A DNA stretch of 64,000 nucleotides, taken from Speluncibacter jeojiensis. Its GTDB lineage: Bacteria > Actinomycetota > Actinomycetes > Mycobacteriales > Mycobacteriaceae. Each line of letters opens with the position of its first letter. The first letter of the stretch is position 1. Positions 38,460 to 47,129 of the stretch are shown piece by piece. The notes beneath the pieces were generated by a model, which had not been told where the DNA came from, ran no database searches, and was given only the letters and a program-made list of their open reading frames with translations. The DNA lies in the NCBI RefSeq assembly GCF_029589495.1, contig NZ_JAAIVF010000007.1:1-64000 (forward strand). Direction: 5' to 3'. A program made the position numbers and the translations under genes.

Positions 38460-40100
38460 ATGCGACCACTCGCGCTTTCCGTACCCGACGTGGCGGTGCC
38501 GGACCGGTCGGTGACCGGCCGCCGCATGCTCGCGCTCGCCGTCATCTGCCTCGCCGAGTTGCTCGTGGTGCTCGACAACACCGTCGTCAACGTCGCGTTG
38601 CCGTCGATCGGTGCCCAACTGCGCGCGACGATGAGCGGACTGCAGTGGGTGGTCGACGCCTACACGCTCACGTTCGCCGGCCTTTTGCTGGCGTTCGGGC
38701 ACCTCGGGGACCGGCACGGCCGGCGCCGGGCCATGACGATCGGCCTGATCGGCATCGCCGTCATGTCGGTCGGCGGTGCGCTCGCAGGGGACCTCGGTCA
38801 GCTGATCGCTGCGCGGGCGGCGATGGGGGTGTGCGCGGCGGCGGTGTTCCCCGCCACGCTCGCACTGATCATCAATCTGTTCCAGGATGCCCGCGAACGC
38901 GCCATCGGCATCGCCGCGTGGACGGCGATGGCGGGCTTCGCGATCGCCATCGGCCCGACCGTCGGCGGCTGGCTGCTCGACAACTTCTCGTGGCACTCGG
39001 TCTTCTGGGTGAACGTGCCCGTCGCGGTCCTCGTCGCGGCGGCCGCCGTCGCCGTGGTCCCCGAATCGCGCGCCGACCACAGCGGGCGCGTCGACCTCCT
39101 CGGCATCGCACTGTCGTTGATCGGGGTCACGGTGCTGGTGTGGACGATCATCGAGGCGCCGCACCACGGCTGGCTCTCGACCACCAGCGTGTCCGGCTAC
39201 CTCGCCGCGGCGATCACGCTCACCGTCTTCGTGTGGTGGGAACTGCGCACGCCGTCGCCGGTGCTGAACATGCAGCTGTTCCGGATCCGCCGGTTCTCGT
39301 TGCCCGCGTTGGCGATCGCGGTCGGCTACTTCTCGATGTTCGGGTTCCTGTTCATGATCACCCAGTACTTCCAGGCGGTCCGCGAGTACACCCCACTGGA
39401 GTTCGGCATCCACTCGCTGCCGTTCGCTGCGGCGGTCGGGATCGGGGCGCCGGTGGCGACGCTGGCGGCCCAGCGGTTGGGCACGACCGCGGTGATGGTG
39501 TGCGGTCTGCTCGTCCTCGCGCTCGGCATGTTCATCGCCGGGCAGGTCACCGTCGACACGCCGTACTTCGGGCCGGTGCTCGTCTCGATGGTGCTGATGG
39601 GCCTGGGACTGGCGATCGTGCAGGGTCCGGCCACCGAATCGATCATGGCGTCGGTGCCGCCCGAGCAGGCCGGCGCCGGGTCGGCCGTCAACGACACCAC
39701 CCGCGAGATCGGCGGCACGCTCGGCGTCGCGGTGCTCGGGTCGATCCTCGCCTCGGTCTACACAGGCAAGGTCGGGCCGCGGATCGATGCGATCCCCGAC
39801 AGCATCATGACGCCGGACCAGAAGGGCATCGCCCGCCAGACCGGACTGAGCGTGCTCGAGATCGCCAAGCACAAGGTCAACCCGATGTTCGCCGACCAGA
39901 AGGCGGCGCTGATCCACGCGATGAAGGTCGCCAGCATGGACGGCTTCCACGTGGCCTCGGTGGTGACGGTGTCCGCGGTGCTGGTGTGCGCCGCGGTCGT
40001 CGCCGTGTTCCTGCCGTGGCGTCCCACCGGGACCTCGGTGCTGCTCGGCTGGCGCGGCGGCGCGGCGACCGATCGCGAACGCGTCCACATGCCACAGTGA
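38460..40100 (+). CDS. DHA2-family MFS drug exporter (14 membrane segments)
   Basis: 546 residues from the ATG at 38460 (GGAG 7 nt upstream); a GTG at 38433 would add nine residues. Motif D1 'LDNTVVNVALPSIGAQL' (about 41), motif A 'GHLGDRHGRRRAM' (about 79) and motif C 'AIAIGPTVGGWLL' (about 165) are those of the EmrB/QacA proton antiporters. Length fits 14 membrane segments. It probably exports drugs or toxic compounds. The cytoplasmic stretch between the last two segments is long ('SIMTPDQKGIARQTGLSV'). Confidence 0.9.
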   Translation: MRPLALSVPDVAVPDRSVTGRRMLALAVICLAELLVVLDNTVVNVALPSIGAQLRATMSGLQWVVDAYTLTFAGLLLAFGHLGDRHGRRRAMTIGLIGIAVMSVGGALAGDLGQLIAARAAMGVCAAAVFPATLALIINLFQDARERAIGIAAWTAMAGFAIAIGPTVGGWLLDNFSWHSVFWVNVPVAVLVAAAAVAVVPESRADHSGRVDLLGIALSLIGVTVLVWTIIEAPHHGWLSTTSVSGYLAAAITLTVFVWWELRTPSPVLNMQLFRIRRFSLPALAIAVGYFSMFGFLFMITQYFQAVREYTPLEFGIHSLPFAAAVGIGAPVATLAAQRLGTTAVMVCGLLVLALGMFIAGQVTVDTPYFGPVLVSMVLMGLGLAIVQGPATESIMASVPPEQAGAGSAVNDTTREIGGTLGVAVLGSILASVYTGKVGPRIDAIPDSIMTPDQKGIARQTGLSVLEIAKHKVNPMFADQKAALIHAMKVASMDGFHVASVVTVSAVLVCAAVVAVFLPWRPTGTSVLLGWRGGAATDRERVHMPQ

Positions 40101-40104
40101 GCCG

Positions 40105-40521
40105 GTGACCGATCGCGACCTGCCCCGCACCGATCCCGCACTGGCCGAGGTGCTCGAGGAATTGCGGCGGCGCGAGCCGATCTTCCACCGCCCTGAGTCG
40201 GGGACCACCCGCGCCGACTTCGAGGCGATGACCGCGCACGACTTCTGGGAGGTCGGGGCGTCCGGGCAGCGGTATGACCGCGAGTACGTCCGGTCGGTGC
40301 TCGACGCGCGGGACCGGGACGCGGAAGACCCCTGGCAGACAAGCGACTTCCGGTGCGCCCGGCTCGGCCCTGACGTCTACCTGCTGACCTACACACTGGT
40401 ACAGGGGCCACGGGTGACCCGCCGATCCACCGTCTGGGAACGCCGCGACGACCGATGGGTGATCCGCTATCACCAGGGCACCCTCGTCGGTTCCGGGCCC
40501 GGGCCCGAGCCGCCTGTGTAA
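40105..40521 (+). CDS. NTF2-like (DUF4440/SnoaL-type) protein
   Basis: 138 residues, GTG start 4 nt after the exporter stop. 'EELRRREPIFHRPESGTTRA', 'DFEAMTAHDFWEVGASGQRY', 'YLLTYTLVQGPRVTRRSTVW' and 'ERRDDRWVIRYHQGTLV' follow the cone-shaped NTF2-like fold. It may bind a small ligand or have a house-cleaning enzyme role. It is probably co-transcribed with the exporter. Confidence 0.75.
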   Translation: MTDRDLPRTDPALAEVLEELRRREPIFHRPESGTTRADFEAMTAHDFWEVGASGQRYDREYVRSVLDARDRDAEDPWQTSDFRCARLGPDVYLLTYTLVQGPRVTRRSTVWERRDDRWVIRYHQGTLVGSGPGPEPPV

Positions 40522-40530
40522 AACTCGGGT

Positions 40531-41088
40531 ATGGGCGTGCCGAGTTTCCTCTTGGGCGGCAGCCGTGTCGTGGCGCTGGTCGCGATGTCGGCGGGGGTGC
40601 TCGCTGTCGCGGGCTGCGGGACCGGCGCGTGGCCGTCGAACGCCGGCACCAGCACGTCGCTGCCGCCGACCGCGACCACCCCGAACATTGCCGCGACCGC
40701 GGGTGCGTGCGGGTTGCTGACCCCGGCGGAGGTCATCGCCGCGACCGGCGCCGAGGTCGGGCGGGTGAGCTACCTGGGCGACGGATGTGTGTGGGAGCGA
40801 ACGCAGGACGGCAGCGATCCGGTGCTGAACCTGCAGACGACGACCACCCAGGACGGCGACATCGCCACGACCTTCGCCCGCCGCCGTGCCGAGTTGGCCG
40901 ATCCCACCCAGAACCCGGGTATCGGCCAGGCGTCGTTCGTGGTCAGCGGGATCCCCGGCGCGGTCGACTGGGTGCAGGACGGCAAGATGTTCGACCTGCG
41001 CATCATGGACAGTGGCCCGGGGGTGGACCGGAACGCGGCCGCGCTCACGTTGGCTCAGCAGGCCTCCGCGCGGGTGGGCCAGAGTTGA
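40531..41088 (+). CDS. DUF3558-like lipoprotein
   Basis: 185 residues. The signal ends in a lipobox 'LAVAGC' (Cys about 29) after a hydrophobic stretch, so it is attached to the outer face of the membrane. 'ACGLLTPAEVIAATGAEVGR', 'GDGCVWERTQDG' and 'DGKMFDLRIMDSG' match the DUF3558 family of actinobacterial lipoproteins with a paired-Cys core. The role is unknown. Confidence 0.78.
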   Translation: MGVPSFLLGGSRVVALVAMSAGVLAVAGCGTGAWPSNAGTSTSLPPTATTPNIAATAGACGLLTPAEVIAATGAEVGRVSYLGDGCVWERTQDGSDPVLNLQTTTTQDGDIATTFARRRAELADPTQNPGIGQASFVVSGIPGAVDWVQDGKMFDLRIMDSGPGVDRNAAALTLAQQASARVGQS

Positions 41089-41101
41089 CCGGGAGGCGGT
41101 C

Positions 41102-42322
41102 GTGGCGTTCTATCGGCAACTCGGCACCGTTCCCCCGAAGCGGCACACACAGCACCGCGCTCCGGGCGGGGAGCTGTATCACGAGGAGCTGATGGGGGAG
41201 GAGGGGTTCACCTCTGACTCGTCGCTGCTGTATCACCGCGGGGTTCCGTCGGCGATCGTCGACAGCCGGGTGTGGGAGTTCGGGGACCAGGCCACAGTCC
41301 CGAATCATCCACTGCGCCCGCGGCATCTGCGCCTGCACGAGCTGTTCACCGACTCCGCCGCCCGGGCCGACGCGGTGACCGGCCGCCGGCTGTTGCTGGG
41401 TAACGGCGACGTGCGGCTGTCGTACGTGGTGGCGCGGCGCGAGTCGCCGCTGTACCGCAATGCGGTCGGCGACGAGGTGGTGTTCGTGGAGTTCGGCGCC
41501 GCGACAGTCGAGACGGTGTTCGGCGCCCTGCGCGCCCGTGCCGGGGACTACGTGCTGGTGCCCCGGGCGACCACCCACCGGTGGGTACCGAACGGTCCGG
41601 CCCCGTTGCGGGCGTATGTGATCGAGGGCTGCGGGCACATCGCACCGCCGGACCGGTACCTGTCCCCGCGCGGCCAGCTGCTCGAGAGCGCGCCGTACTG
41701 CGAACGCGACCTGCACGGCCCAGGCGACACCCTGCTCGTCGACGCGGCCGATGTCGAGGTGTTGGTCAAGCACCGCACCGCGGCCGGCACGGTCGTCGGC
41801 ACCGCGATGGTGTGCGCCACCCACCCGTTCGACGTGGTCGGCTGGGACGGCTGCCTGTATCCGTACACCTTCAACGTCGCCGACTTCGAGCCGATCACCG
41901 GCCGCGTGCACCAGCCGCCGCCGGTGCATCAGGTGTTCGCGGGCAACGGATTCGTCGTGTGCAACTTCGTGCCTCGCAAGGTCGACTACCACCCGCTGTC
42001 GATCCCGGTGCCGTACTACCACTCCAACGTCGACTCCGACGAGATCATGTTCTATTGCGGCGGCGACTACGAGGCGCGCAAAGGCGCCGGCATCGGTCGC
42101 GGGTCTGTCTCGGTGCACCCCGGCGGCCACACACACGGCCCGCAGCCGGGCGCCTACGAGAACAGCATCGGCATCGAGTACTTCGACGAGCTGGCGGTCA
42201 TGGTCGACACGTTCCGGCCGCTCGAACTGGGCGAGGGCGGACTTGCCTGTGAGGACCCCGAGTACGCGTGGTCGTGGGCCGGTCGGCGCGGTCCGGCGGG
42301 CGGAGGTGGGAGCGGTGCGTGA
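41102..42322 (+). CDS. hmgA: Homogentisate 1,2-dioxygenase
   Basis: 406 residues from a GTG with GGGAGG upstream. 'FYRQLGTVPPKRHTQHRAPG' opens the protein; cupin-type core motifs include 'GDEVVFVEFGAATVETVFGA' and 'YVLVPRATTHRWVP'. The iron-site region is 'VPYYHSNVDSDEIMFYCGGD' with 'VSVHPGGHTHGPQPG'. It opens the ring of homogentisate to maleylacetoacetate in tyrosine and phenylalanine breakdown. fahA follows two genes downstream in the same operon. Confidence 0.88.
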   Translation: MAFYRQLGTVPPKRHTQHRAPGGELYHEELMGEEGFTSDSSLLYHRGVPSAIVDSRVWEFGDQATVPNHPLRPRHLRLHELFTDSAARADAVTGRRLLLGNGDVRLSYVVARRESPLYRNAVGDEVVFVEFGAATVETVFGALRARAGDYVLVPRATTHRWVPNGPAPLRAYVIEGCGHIAPPDRYLSPRGQLLESAPYCERDLHGPGDTLLVDAADVEVLVKHRTAAGTVVGTAMVCATHPFDVVGWDGCLYPYTFNVADFEPITGRVHQPPPVHQVFAGNGFVVCNFVPRKVDYHPLSIPVPYYHSNVDSDEIMFYCGGDYEARKGAGIGRGSVSVHPGGHTHGPQPGAYENSIGIEYFDELAVMVDTFRPLELGEGGLACEDPEYAWSWAGRRGPAGGGGSGA

Positions 42323-43145
42323 GCTGGTGGCCGGGCTGTGTGACGATGCGGCGCTGTTCCCTCCGGGCGACGCCGAGTTGCGCCTCGCACTGCGCGATCA
42401 CGCCGACCACCGCCGCGGACCGCGTGCGGAACTGCTGGGCCCCTTCGTGATTCCTGCCGCGCGGATCGACGAGGTGGCGGCGGCCGCGACCGCGCCGGTC
42501 GACGTGTCGGTCACGGTCCCGGGCGGGCCGGCCGAGGCAGGGGCGGCGCTGACCCGGCTGCAAGCGATGCCGCACCTGACGGTCCGCGCCGTCGAGGTCG
42601 CGCTGCCGGAAGGACTACCGGTGACCGCGGGACTGTGCGGGGCGGTCGCCGCACTCGAGGCGCCTCGGGTGTATCTCGAGGTGCCGCGGGACGACCGCCG
42701 CGCCGCCGTGCTCGACGGGATCGCGGGCGGGGTGTTCGCGAAGCTTCGCACCGGGGGACCGACCGCGCGGGCGCACCCCGACAGCCGGGAACTGGCCGAC
42801 GTGCTCACCCGACTGGTCGCCGCGGGGATCGGGTTCAAGGCCACCGCCGGGCTGCACCGTGCGATCCGGCACCGCGACCGCGCCACCGGATTCGAACAGC
42901 ACGGGTTCCTCAATGTGATGCTCGCGGTCCACCGCGCGCGGTGCGGCGACTCGGCGGCAGAGCTCGCCGAGGTGCTCGAGGAGCGAGACGGCGCGCGCAT
43001 CGTGGAAGCGCTGTGCGGGCTTGACCGGTCGCAGATCACCCTGTTGCGCAGCTCATTCCACTCGTTCGGCACGTGTAGCATCGCCGAGCCGATCGCCGAC
43101 CTCGTCCGACTGGGACTGATCGCAGAATCGAGTGTGAGCCGATGA
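42315..43145 (+). CDS. Unknown protein of the homogentisate operon
   Basis: 276 residues. The GTG overlaps the hmgA stop by 8 nt and its own stop overlaps fahA (ATGA), so it is tightly coupled to both. It begins 'VRELVAGLCDDAALFPPGDA' and has 'LRLALRDHADHRRGPRAELL', 'LTRLVAAGIGFKATAGLHRA' and 'EQHGFLNVMLAVHRARCGDS'. The alternating strand-helix pattern suggests an alpha/beta barrel. No maleylacetoacetate isomerase is recognisable here, so it could serve that step or be an accessory. The function is not established. Confidence 0.65.
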   Translation: MRELVAGLCDDAALFPPGDAELRLALRDHADHRRGPRAELLGPFVIPAARIDEVAAAATAPVDVSVTVPGGPAEAGAALTRLQAMPHLTVRAVEVALPEGLPVTAGLCGAVAALEAPRVYLEVPRDDRRAAVLDGIAGGVFAKLRTGGPTARAHPDSRELADVLTRLVAAGIGFKATAGLHRAIRHRDRATGFEQHGFLNVMLAVHRARCGDSAAELAEVLEERDGARIVEALCGLDRSQITLLRSSFHSFGTCSIAEPIADLVRLGLIAESSVSR

Positions 43146-44353
43146 CCGCCGTCGACATCCCCGCGGGATCGCCCTTCGGACTGGACAACCTGCCGTACGG
43201 GGTGTTCTCGACGCCCGGCACCGCACCCCGGGTGGGGGTCCGCGTCGGCGACCGCGTGCTCGATCTTGCGGCGCTGTTCGAGGATCTCGAGATTCCCGAT
43301 CCGGCGCTGTCCGCCGACTCGCTGGGGCCGTTCATGGCCCAGGGCCCGGCGCGCTGGGCGGAGGTCCGCGACCGCCTGCAAGACGAACTGGCCGGGCACT
43401 CGCGGCGTGGCGAGTTCGGCCAGTTCCTGCACACGCTCGACCGGGTGCACCTGCACCTTCCGTTCCGAGTGGGCGACTACGTCGACTTCTATGCCAACGA
43501 GCACCACGCACGCAACCTCGGTGCGATCCTACGGCCGGGATCCGCGGCACTGCACCCGAATTGGAAGTACCTGCCGGTCGGCTACCACGGTCGGGCCGGG
43601 ACGGTCGTGGTCTCGGGGACCGAGGTGGTGCGGCCGAGCGGGCAACGGCGCGGCATCGAGACCGACATGCCGACGTTCGGGCCGTCGCAGAGACTCGACA
43701 TCGAGGCCGAGGTCGGATTCGTCGTGGGGGTGCCCAGTCGGCGCGGCGTCCCGATACCGCTCGGCGATTTCGATGCGCACGTCTTCGGGGCGGTGCTGGT
43801 CGACGACTGGTCGGCCCGCGACATCCAGGCCTGGGAGTACGTGCCGTTGGGCCCGTTCCTGGGCAAGTCCTTCGCGACGTCGATCTCGGCGTGGGTGGTG
43901 CCGATGGGGGCGCTCGAGCACGCGCGGATCGCCCAGCCGCCGCAGGATCCGGAGCCGCTACCGTACCTGCGCGGTGACCGGGCGTGGGGGCTGGATCTGG
44001 CGATGGAGGTCAGTTGGAACGGTCAGGTGGTCAGCCGGCCGCCGTACGCCCAGATGTACTGGTCGCCCGCGCAGATGCTCGCGCACCTGACGGTCGGCGG
44101 GGCGAGCGTGCGCACCGGCGACCTGTTCGCGTCGGGCACGGTGTCCGGCGCCGAGCGAAGCCAATGCGGATCGCTGATCGAGTTGACCTGGGGTGGAACG
44201 GAGCCCGTGACGGTCGGCGGTCGGCCGAGCACGTTTCTCGAGGACGGCGACGAGGTCGTCATCGCCGCGACAGCGCCGGGGCCGGGCGACGCGCGGATCG
44301 GGTTCGGTGAGGTCAGGGGGCGGGTGATCGGTCGACCCGAAACCGCCGGCTGA
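43142..44353 (+). CDS. fahA: Fumarylacetoacetase
   Basis: 403 residues. The ATG overlaps the previous stop (ATGA). The N-terminal SH3-like domain ('DNLPYGVFSTPGTAPRVGVR') is followed by the FAH catalytic domain: 'DYVDFYANEHHARNLGAILR', 'PVGYHGRAGTVVVSGTEV', 'DIEAEVGFVVGVPS', 'VFGAVLVDDWSARDIQAWEY', 'GPFLGKSFATSISAWVVPM'. It hydrolyses fumarylacetoacetate to fumarate and acetoacetate, the last step of homogentisate breakdown. Confidence 0.93.
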   Translation: MTAVDIPAGSPFGLDNLPYGVFSTPGTAPRVGVRVGDRVLDLAALFEDLEIPDPALSADSLGPFMAQGPARWAEVRDRLQDELAGHSRRGEFGQFLHTLDRVHLHLPFRVGDYVDFYANEHHARNLGAILRPGSAALHPNWKYLPVGYHGRAGTVVVSGTEVVRPSGQRRGIETDMPTFGPSQRLDIEAEVGFVVGVPSRRGVPIPLGDFDAHVFGAVLVDDWSARDIQAWEYVPLGPFLGKSFATSISAWVVPMGALEHARIAQPPQDPEPLPYLRGDRAWGLDLAMEVSWNGQVVSRPPYAQMYWSPAQMLAHLTVGGASVRTGDLFASGTVSGAERSQCGSLIELTWGGTEPVTVGGRPSTFLEDGDEVVIAATAPGPGDARIGFGEVRGRVIGRPETAG

Positions 44354-44414
44354 GCGGCGCGAGTTCGCCGGGCGTACCGAGCGCGGTCCCGGCCAGCGGA
44401 ACACCTGCACTGCA

Positions 44415-44434
44415 CATGTGATCCGGATTACATG
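44415..44434. promoter_or_regulatory. 20-bp palindromic operator upstream of SDR-monooxygenase operon
   Basis: The sequence CATGTGATCCGGATTACATG is an inverted repeat with nine of ten base pairs matched, in the 115-bp gap between fahA and the SDR gene and 35 bp before the SDR start. It looks like a dimeric repressor site of TetR or GntR type. No regulator gene is adjacent. Confidence 0.6.
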
Positions 44435-44468
44435 ATGAGCCGAAAGGCTGTGCGGTGGAGGGAGCGGA

Positions 44469-45311
44469 ATGTCGGGTCGAGTGACAGACAAGGTCGCGTT
44501 CGTGACCGGGGCGGCGCGTGGGCAGGGACGGAGCCACGCACTCAGGCTCGCCGAGGAGGGCGCCGACATCATTGCTCTGGACCTGGCAGGCGGCATCGAC
44601 AGTGTGACGAGGTTCTATCCGCCCGCCACGGCGGAGGACCTCGCCGAAACGGTCCGCGGGGTCGAGCGGCTCGGCCGGCGGATCATCGCAGACAAGGCCG
44701 ATGTGCGCGATTTCGACGCGGTGCGATCGATCGTCGACCGCGGCATCGCCGAGCTGGGCCGCATCGACATCGTCGTCGCGAACGCCGGCATCTTCATCAG
44801 TGGTGAACCGGCACATCGGATCACGGAGGAGGAGTGGGACGACGTCCTCGACGTCAACCTCAAGGGAGTGTGGCACACCTGCAAGGCCGCAATCCCGCAC
44901 CTGATCGAGCAGGGCGACGGAGGATCGATCGTCCTCACCAGTTCCACCGCGGGAATCAAAGGCCCAGCCAAGACGGCTGCCTACGCATCCAGCAAGCACG
45001 CGGTCGTGGGTTTGATGCGTGCCCTGACAAATGAGCTGGGCGAGTACAGGATTCGCGTCAACACGGTCCATCCCGGTGCCACTGACACGCCGATGATCAT
45101 CAATGACCGCTGCTACGGTCTCTTTCTCCCGGGAGTGGAGCACCCGGCGAAGGAGCAGGTGGCCCCGATGTTCGCGGCCACCAACGCGATTCCTGTCCCG
45201 TGGGTGGAGCCGGTCGATGTCTCCAACGCGGTGCTGTTCCTTGCCTCGGACGAGGCGCGTTATGTGACGGGCACGGAACTCAAGGTCGACGCCGGGTTCA
45301 CCACCCGCTGA
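44469..45311 (+). CDS. Mycofactocin-type short-chain dehydrogenase/reductase
   Basis: 280 residues. 'AFVTGAARGQGRSHALRLAE' is the Rossmann glycine motif, 'IVVANAGIF' the structural NAG motif, and 'AYASSKHAVVG' the catalytic Tyr-x-x-x-Lys. The insertion after the second strand ('FYPPATAEDLAETVRGVERL') is the mark of the mycofactocin-coupled SDR family, whose NAD is held tightly and recycled through mycofactocin. It probably oxidises an alcohol made or used by the neighbouring monooxygenase. Confidence 0.88.
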   Translation: MSGRVTDKVAFVTGAARGQGRSHALRLAEEGADIIALDLAGGIDSVTRFYPPATAEDLAETVRGVERLGRRIIADKADVRDFDAVRSIVDRGIAELGRIDIVVANAGIFISGEPAHRITEEEWDDVLDVNLKGVWHTCKAAIPHLIEQGDGGSIVLTSSTAGIKGPAKTAAYASSKHAVVGLMRALTNELGEYRIRVNTVHPGATDTPMIINDRCYGLFLPGVEHPAKEQVAPMFAATNAIPVPWVEPVDVSNAVLFLASDEARYVTGTELKVDAGFTTR

Positions 45312-45331
45312 GGTCGGAGGAGGAAGCAGAG

Positions 45332-47101
45332 ATGACGACGCAGTTGGATCACCCCACCCTCGATGCAGACGCCGTCGCCGAGGTAGCGCAACAGTGGCTG
45401 AGCGGCTTCGCCGAACTGCTGCGCACGGCGTCCGGCGGCGAGTCGCTTCTGCACCAGAACCTGTGGTGGCGCGACCTGCTCGCGTTCACCGGGGATCTGC
45501 GCAGCCTGCACGGCCGCGACAAGGTCGATCGGCTGCTCGCCGTTGCGCTCACCCAGCACGTGCGCGGCGAGCAGGTGGACCCGACTTCACCGCCGGTCTT
45601 CGTTCCGGTGGGCGAGGGGGCAATCCGTCTGCTGTTTCGGTTCGACACGCAACTCGGGCACGTGCGCGGCGTCGCGAGCCTGGTGTTCGACCGCGGCAAC
45701 TGGCGGGCACGGAACCTGCTCACCGCGTTGGACTCGCTGGCCGGACACGAATCGGCGATTGGTGACAGTCGACCCCAGGGCACCGAGATGCCCGAAGGCA
45801 GGATCGAGTACTGGTCGGCGCGGCGAGAGCGTGAGCTCGACTGCCGGGACCGCGATCCGGAGGTCCTCGTGATCGGCGCCGGACACTCCGGTCTCGCGCT
45901 GGCCGCGCACCTCGGCGCACTGGGCGTGCGAACCCTCCTGGTCGATCGCGCCGAACGGGTCGGCGACAACTGGCGCGGCAGATACGACTCGTTGGTGCTG
46001 CACGATGCGGTGTGGTCCAACCACCTCCCGCTGATGCCGTTCCCGCCTAACTGGCCGGTGTTCACACCCAAGGACAAGATGGGCGACTGGCTCGAGCTCT
46101 ACTCCCGGGCAATGGAACTGAACGTGTGGACGCGTTCGGAGGTCGTGGAGACCACGTTCGATCCCGACGACCGCAGGTGGACCGTCGTGGTGGACCGTGA
46201 CGGCACGCGCCGCACTCTGCGCTCGTGGCATGTCGTGCTGGCCACCGGGCTCAGCGGCACCGAACCGATGATGCCGGACTTCGAGGGGACAGAGGACTTC
46301 ACCGGCGAACTGCTGCACTCGAGCGACTACCGGACCGACCGGGCGCGCCGCGGAACGCGGACTGTGGTGATCGGCACCGGCAACAGCGGCCATGACATCG
46401 CACAGGACCTCCACGAGTCCGGCGCCCGGGTGACGCTCGTGCAGCGGGGTCCCACCCACGTCGCCAGCGGACGCGCCCTCTCGGAGCGCGGACGCTTCCG
46501 GTACGGCGAGCACACCGAAACCGATGTGGCGGATCTGCTCGACGCGGCCGTCGCCCGGCGGGATCCGCAGTTCGTGGACGGGCTGCGGAGGGGGGTGGGC
46601 CTGCTGGCGGAAGAGGATCGGGATCTACTCGACGGGCTCACCGCCCGCGGCTTCGTGCACAACAGCGGACCGGACGGGGCAGGGGTGATGATGCTGTTCC
46701 TCACCCGCAACGGCGGCTACTACATCGACGTGGGTGCGTCGCCGATGATCGTGGACGGCCGAATCGGGCTGGCTTCGGGAGCGATCAGCCGGCTCGTGTC
46801 GGACGGCTTGATCCTGGCCGACGGTACATACGTCCCGGCCGACACGATCGTGTGTGCCACCGGCTTCCGCGGCATCCTCGAGACCGCGCGGAACATCCTC
46901 GGTGACGACGTGGCGGACGCGTGCACCCCCGTGTGGGGGCTCGACGACGAGGGCGAACTGCGCTCGGTGTGGCGACGGTCCGGCCACGACCGCTTCTGGC
47001 TGAACGGCGGGAACTTCATGCTGGTGCGAAACTACAGCAAGTATCTGGCGCTGCAGATCAAGGCCGACCTCGCCGGAATCGAACTGCCCGGGCTCTGCTG
47101 A
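45332..47101 (+). CDS. Flavin-dependent monooxygenase with N-terminal NTF2-like domain
   Basis: 589 residues, ATG start behind GGAGGAGG. Residues about 1-150 are NTF2-like ('LHQNLWWRDLLAFTGDLRSL', 'IRLLFRFDTQLGHVRGVASL'). The rest is a class B-type flavoprotein: FAD site 'VLVIGAGHSGLALAAHLGAL' (about 175), 'LPLMPFPPNWPVFTPKDKMG', NADPH site 'TVVIGTGNSGHDIAQDLHES' (about 345) and a late 'VCATGF' motif (about 510). It resembles the YUCCA-like or Baeyer-Villiger-type oxygenases and is coupled to the SDR gene. The substrate is unknown. Confidence 0.87.
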   Translation: MTTQLDHPTLDADAVAEVAQQWLSGFAELLRTASGGESLLHQNLWWRDLLAFTGDLRSLHGRDKVDRLLAVALTQHVRGEQVDPTSPPVFVPVGEGAIRLLFRFDTQLGHVRGVASLVFDRGNWRARNLLTALDSLAGHESAIGDSRPQGTEMPEGRIEYWSARRERELDCRDRDPEVLVIGAGHSGLALAAHLGALGVRTLLVDRAERVGDNWRGRYDSLVLHDAVWSNHLPLMPFPPNWPVFTPKDKMGDWLELYSRAMELNVWTRSEVVETTFDPDDRRWTVVVDRDGTRRTLRSWHVVLATGLSGTEPMMPDFEGTEDFTGELLHSSDYRTDRARRGTRTVVIGTGNSGHDIAQDLHESGARVTLVQRGPTHVASGRALSERGRFRYGEHTETDVADLLDAAVARRDPQFVDGLRRGVGLLAEEDRDLLDGLTARGFVHNSGPDGAGVMMLFLTRNGGYYIDVGASPMIVDGRIGLASGAISRLVSDGLILADGTYVPADTIVCATGFRGILETARNILGDDVADACTPVWGLDDEGELRSVWRRSGHDRFWLNGGNFMLVRNYSKYLALQIKADLAGIELPGLC

Positions 47102-47129
47102 CGGCGGTGCACTGGGGAGTCCCACCTCC

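Noticed and set aside
38403-40208. Frames of about 600 codons on both strands overlapping the MFS exporter
   Set aside because: The exporter frame has membrane segments and MFS motifs; the others are His/Arg/Asp-rich or Arg/Gly-rich and lack any family signature.
44469-47101. A mycofactocin biosynthesis locus
   Set aside because: Only the dependent dehydrogenase type is present; none of the mft peptide or maturation genes is in the window.
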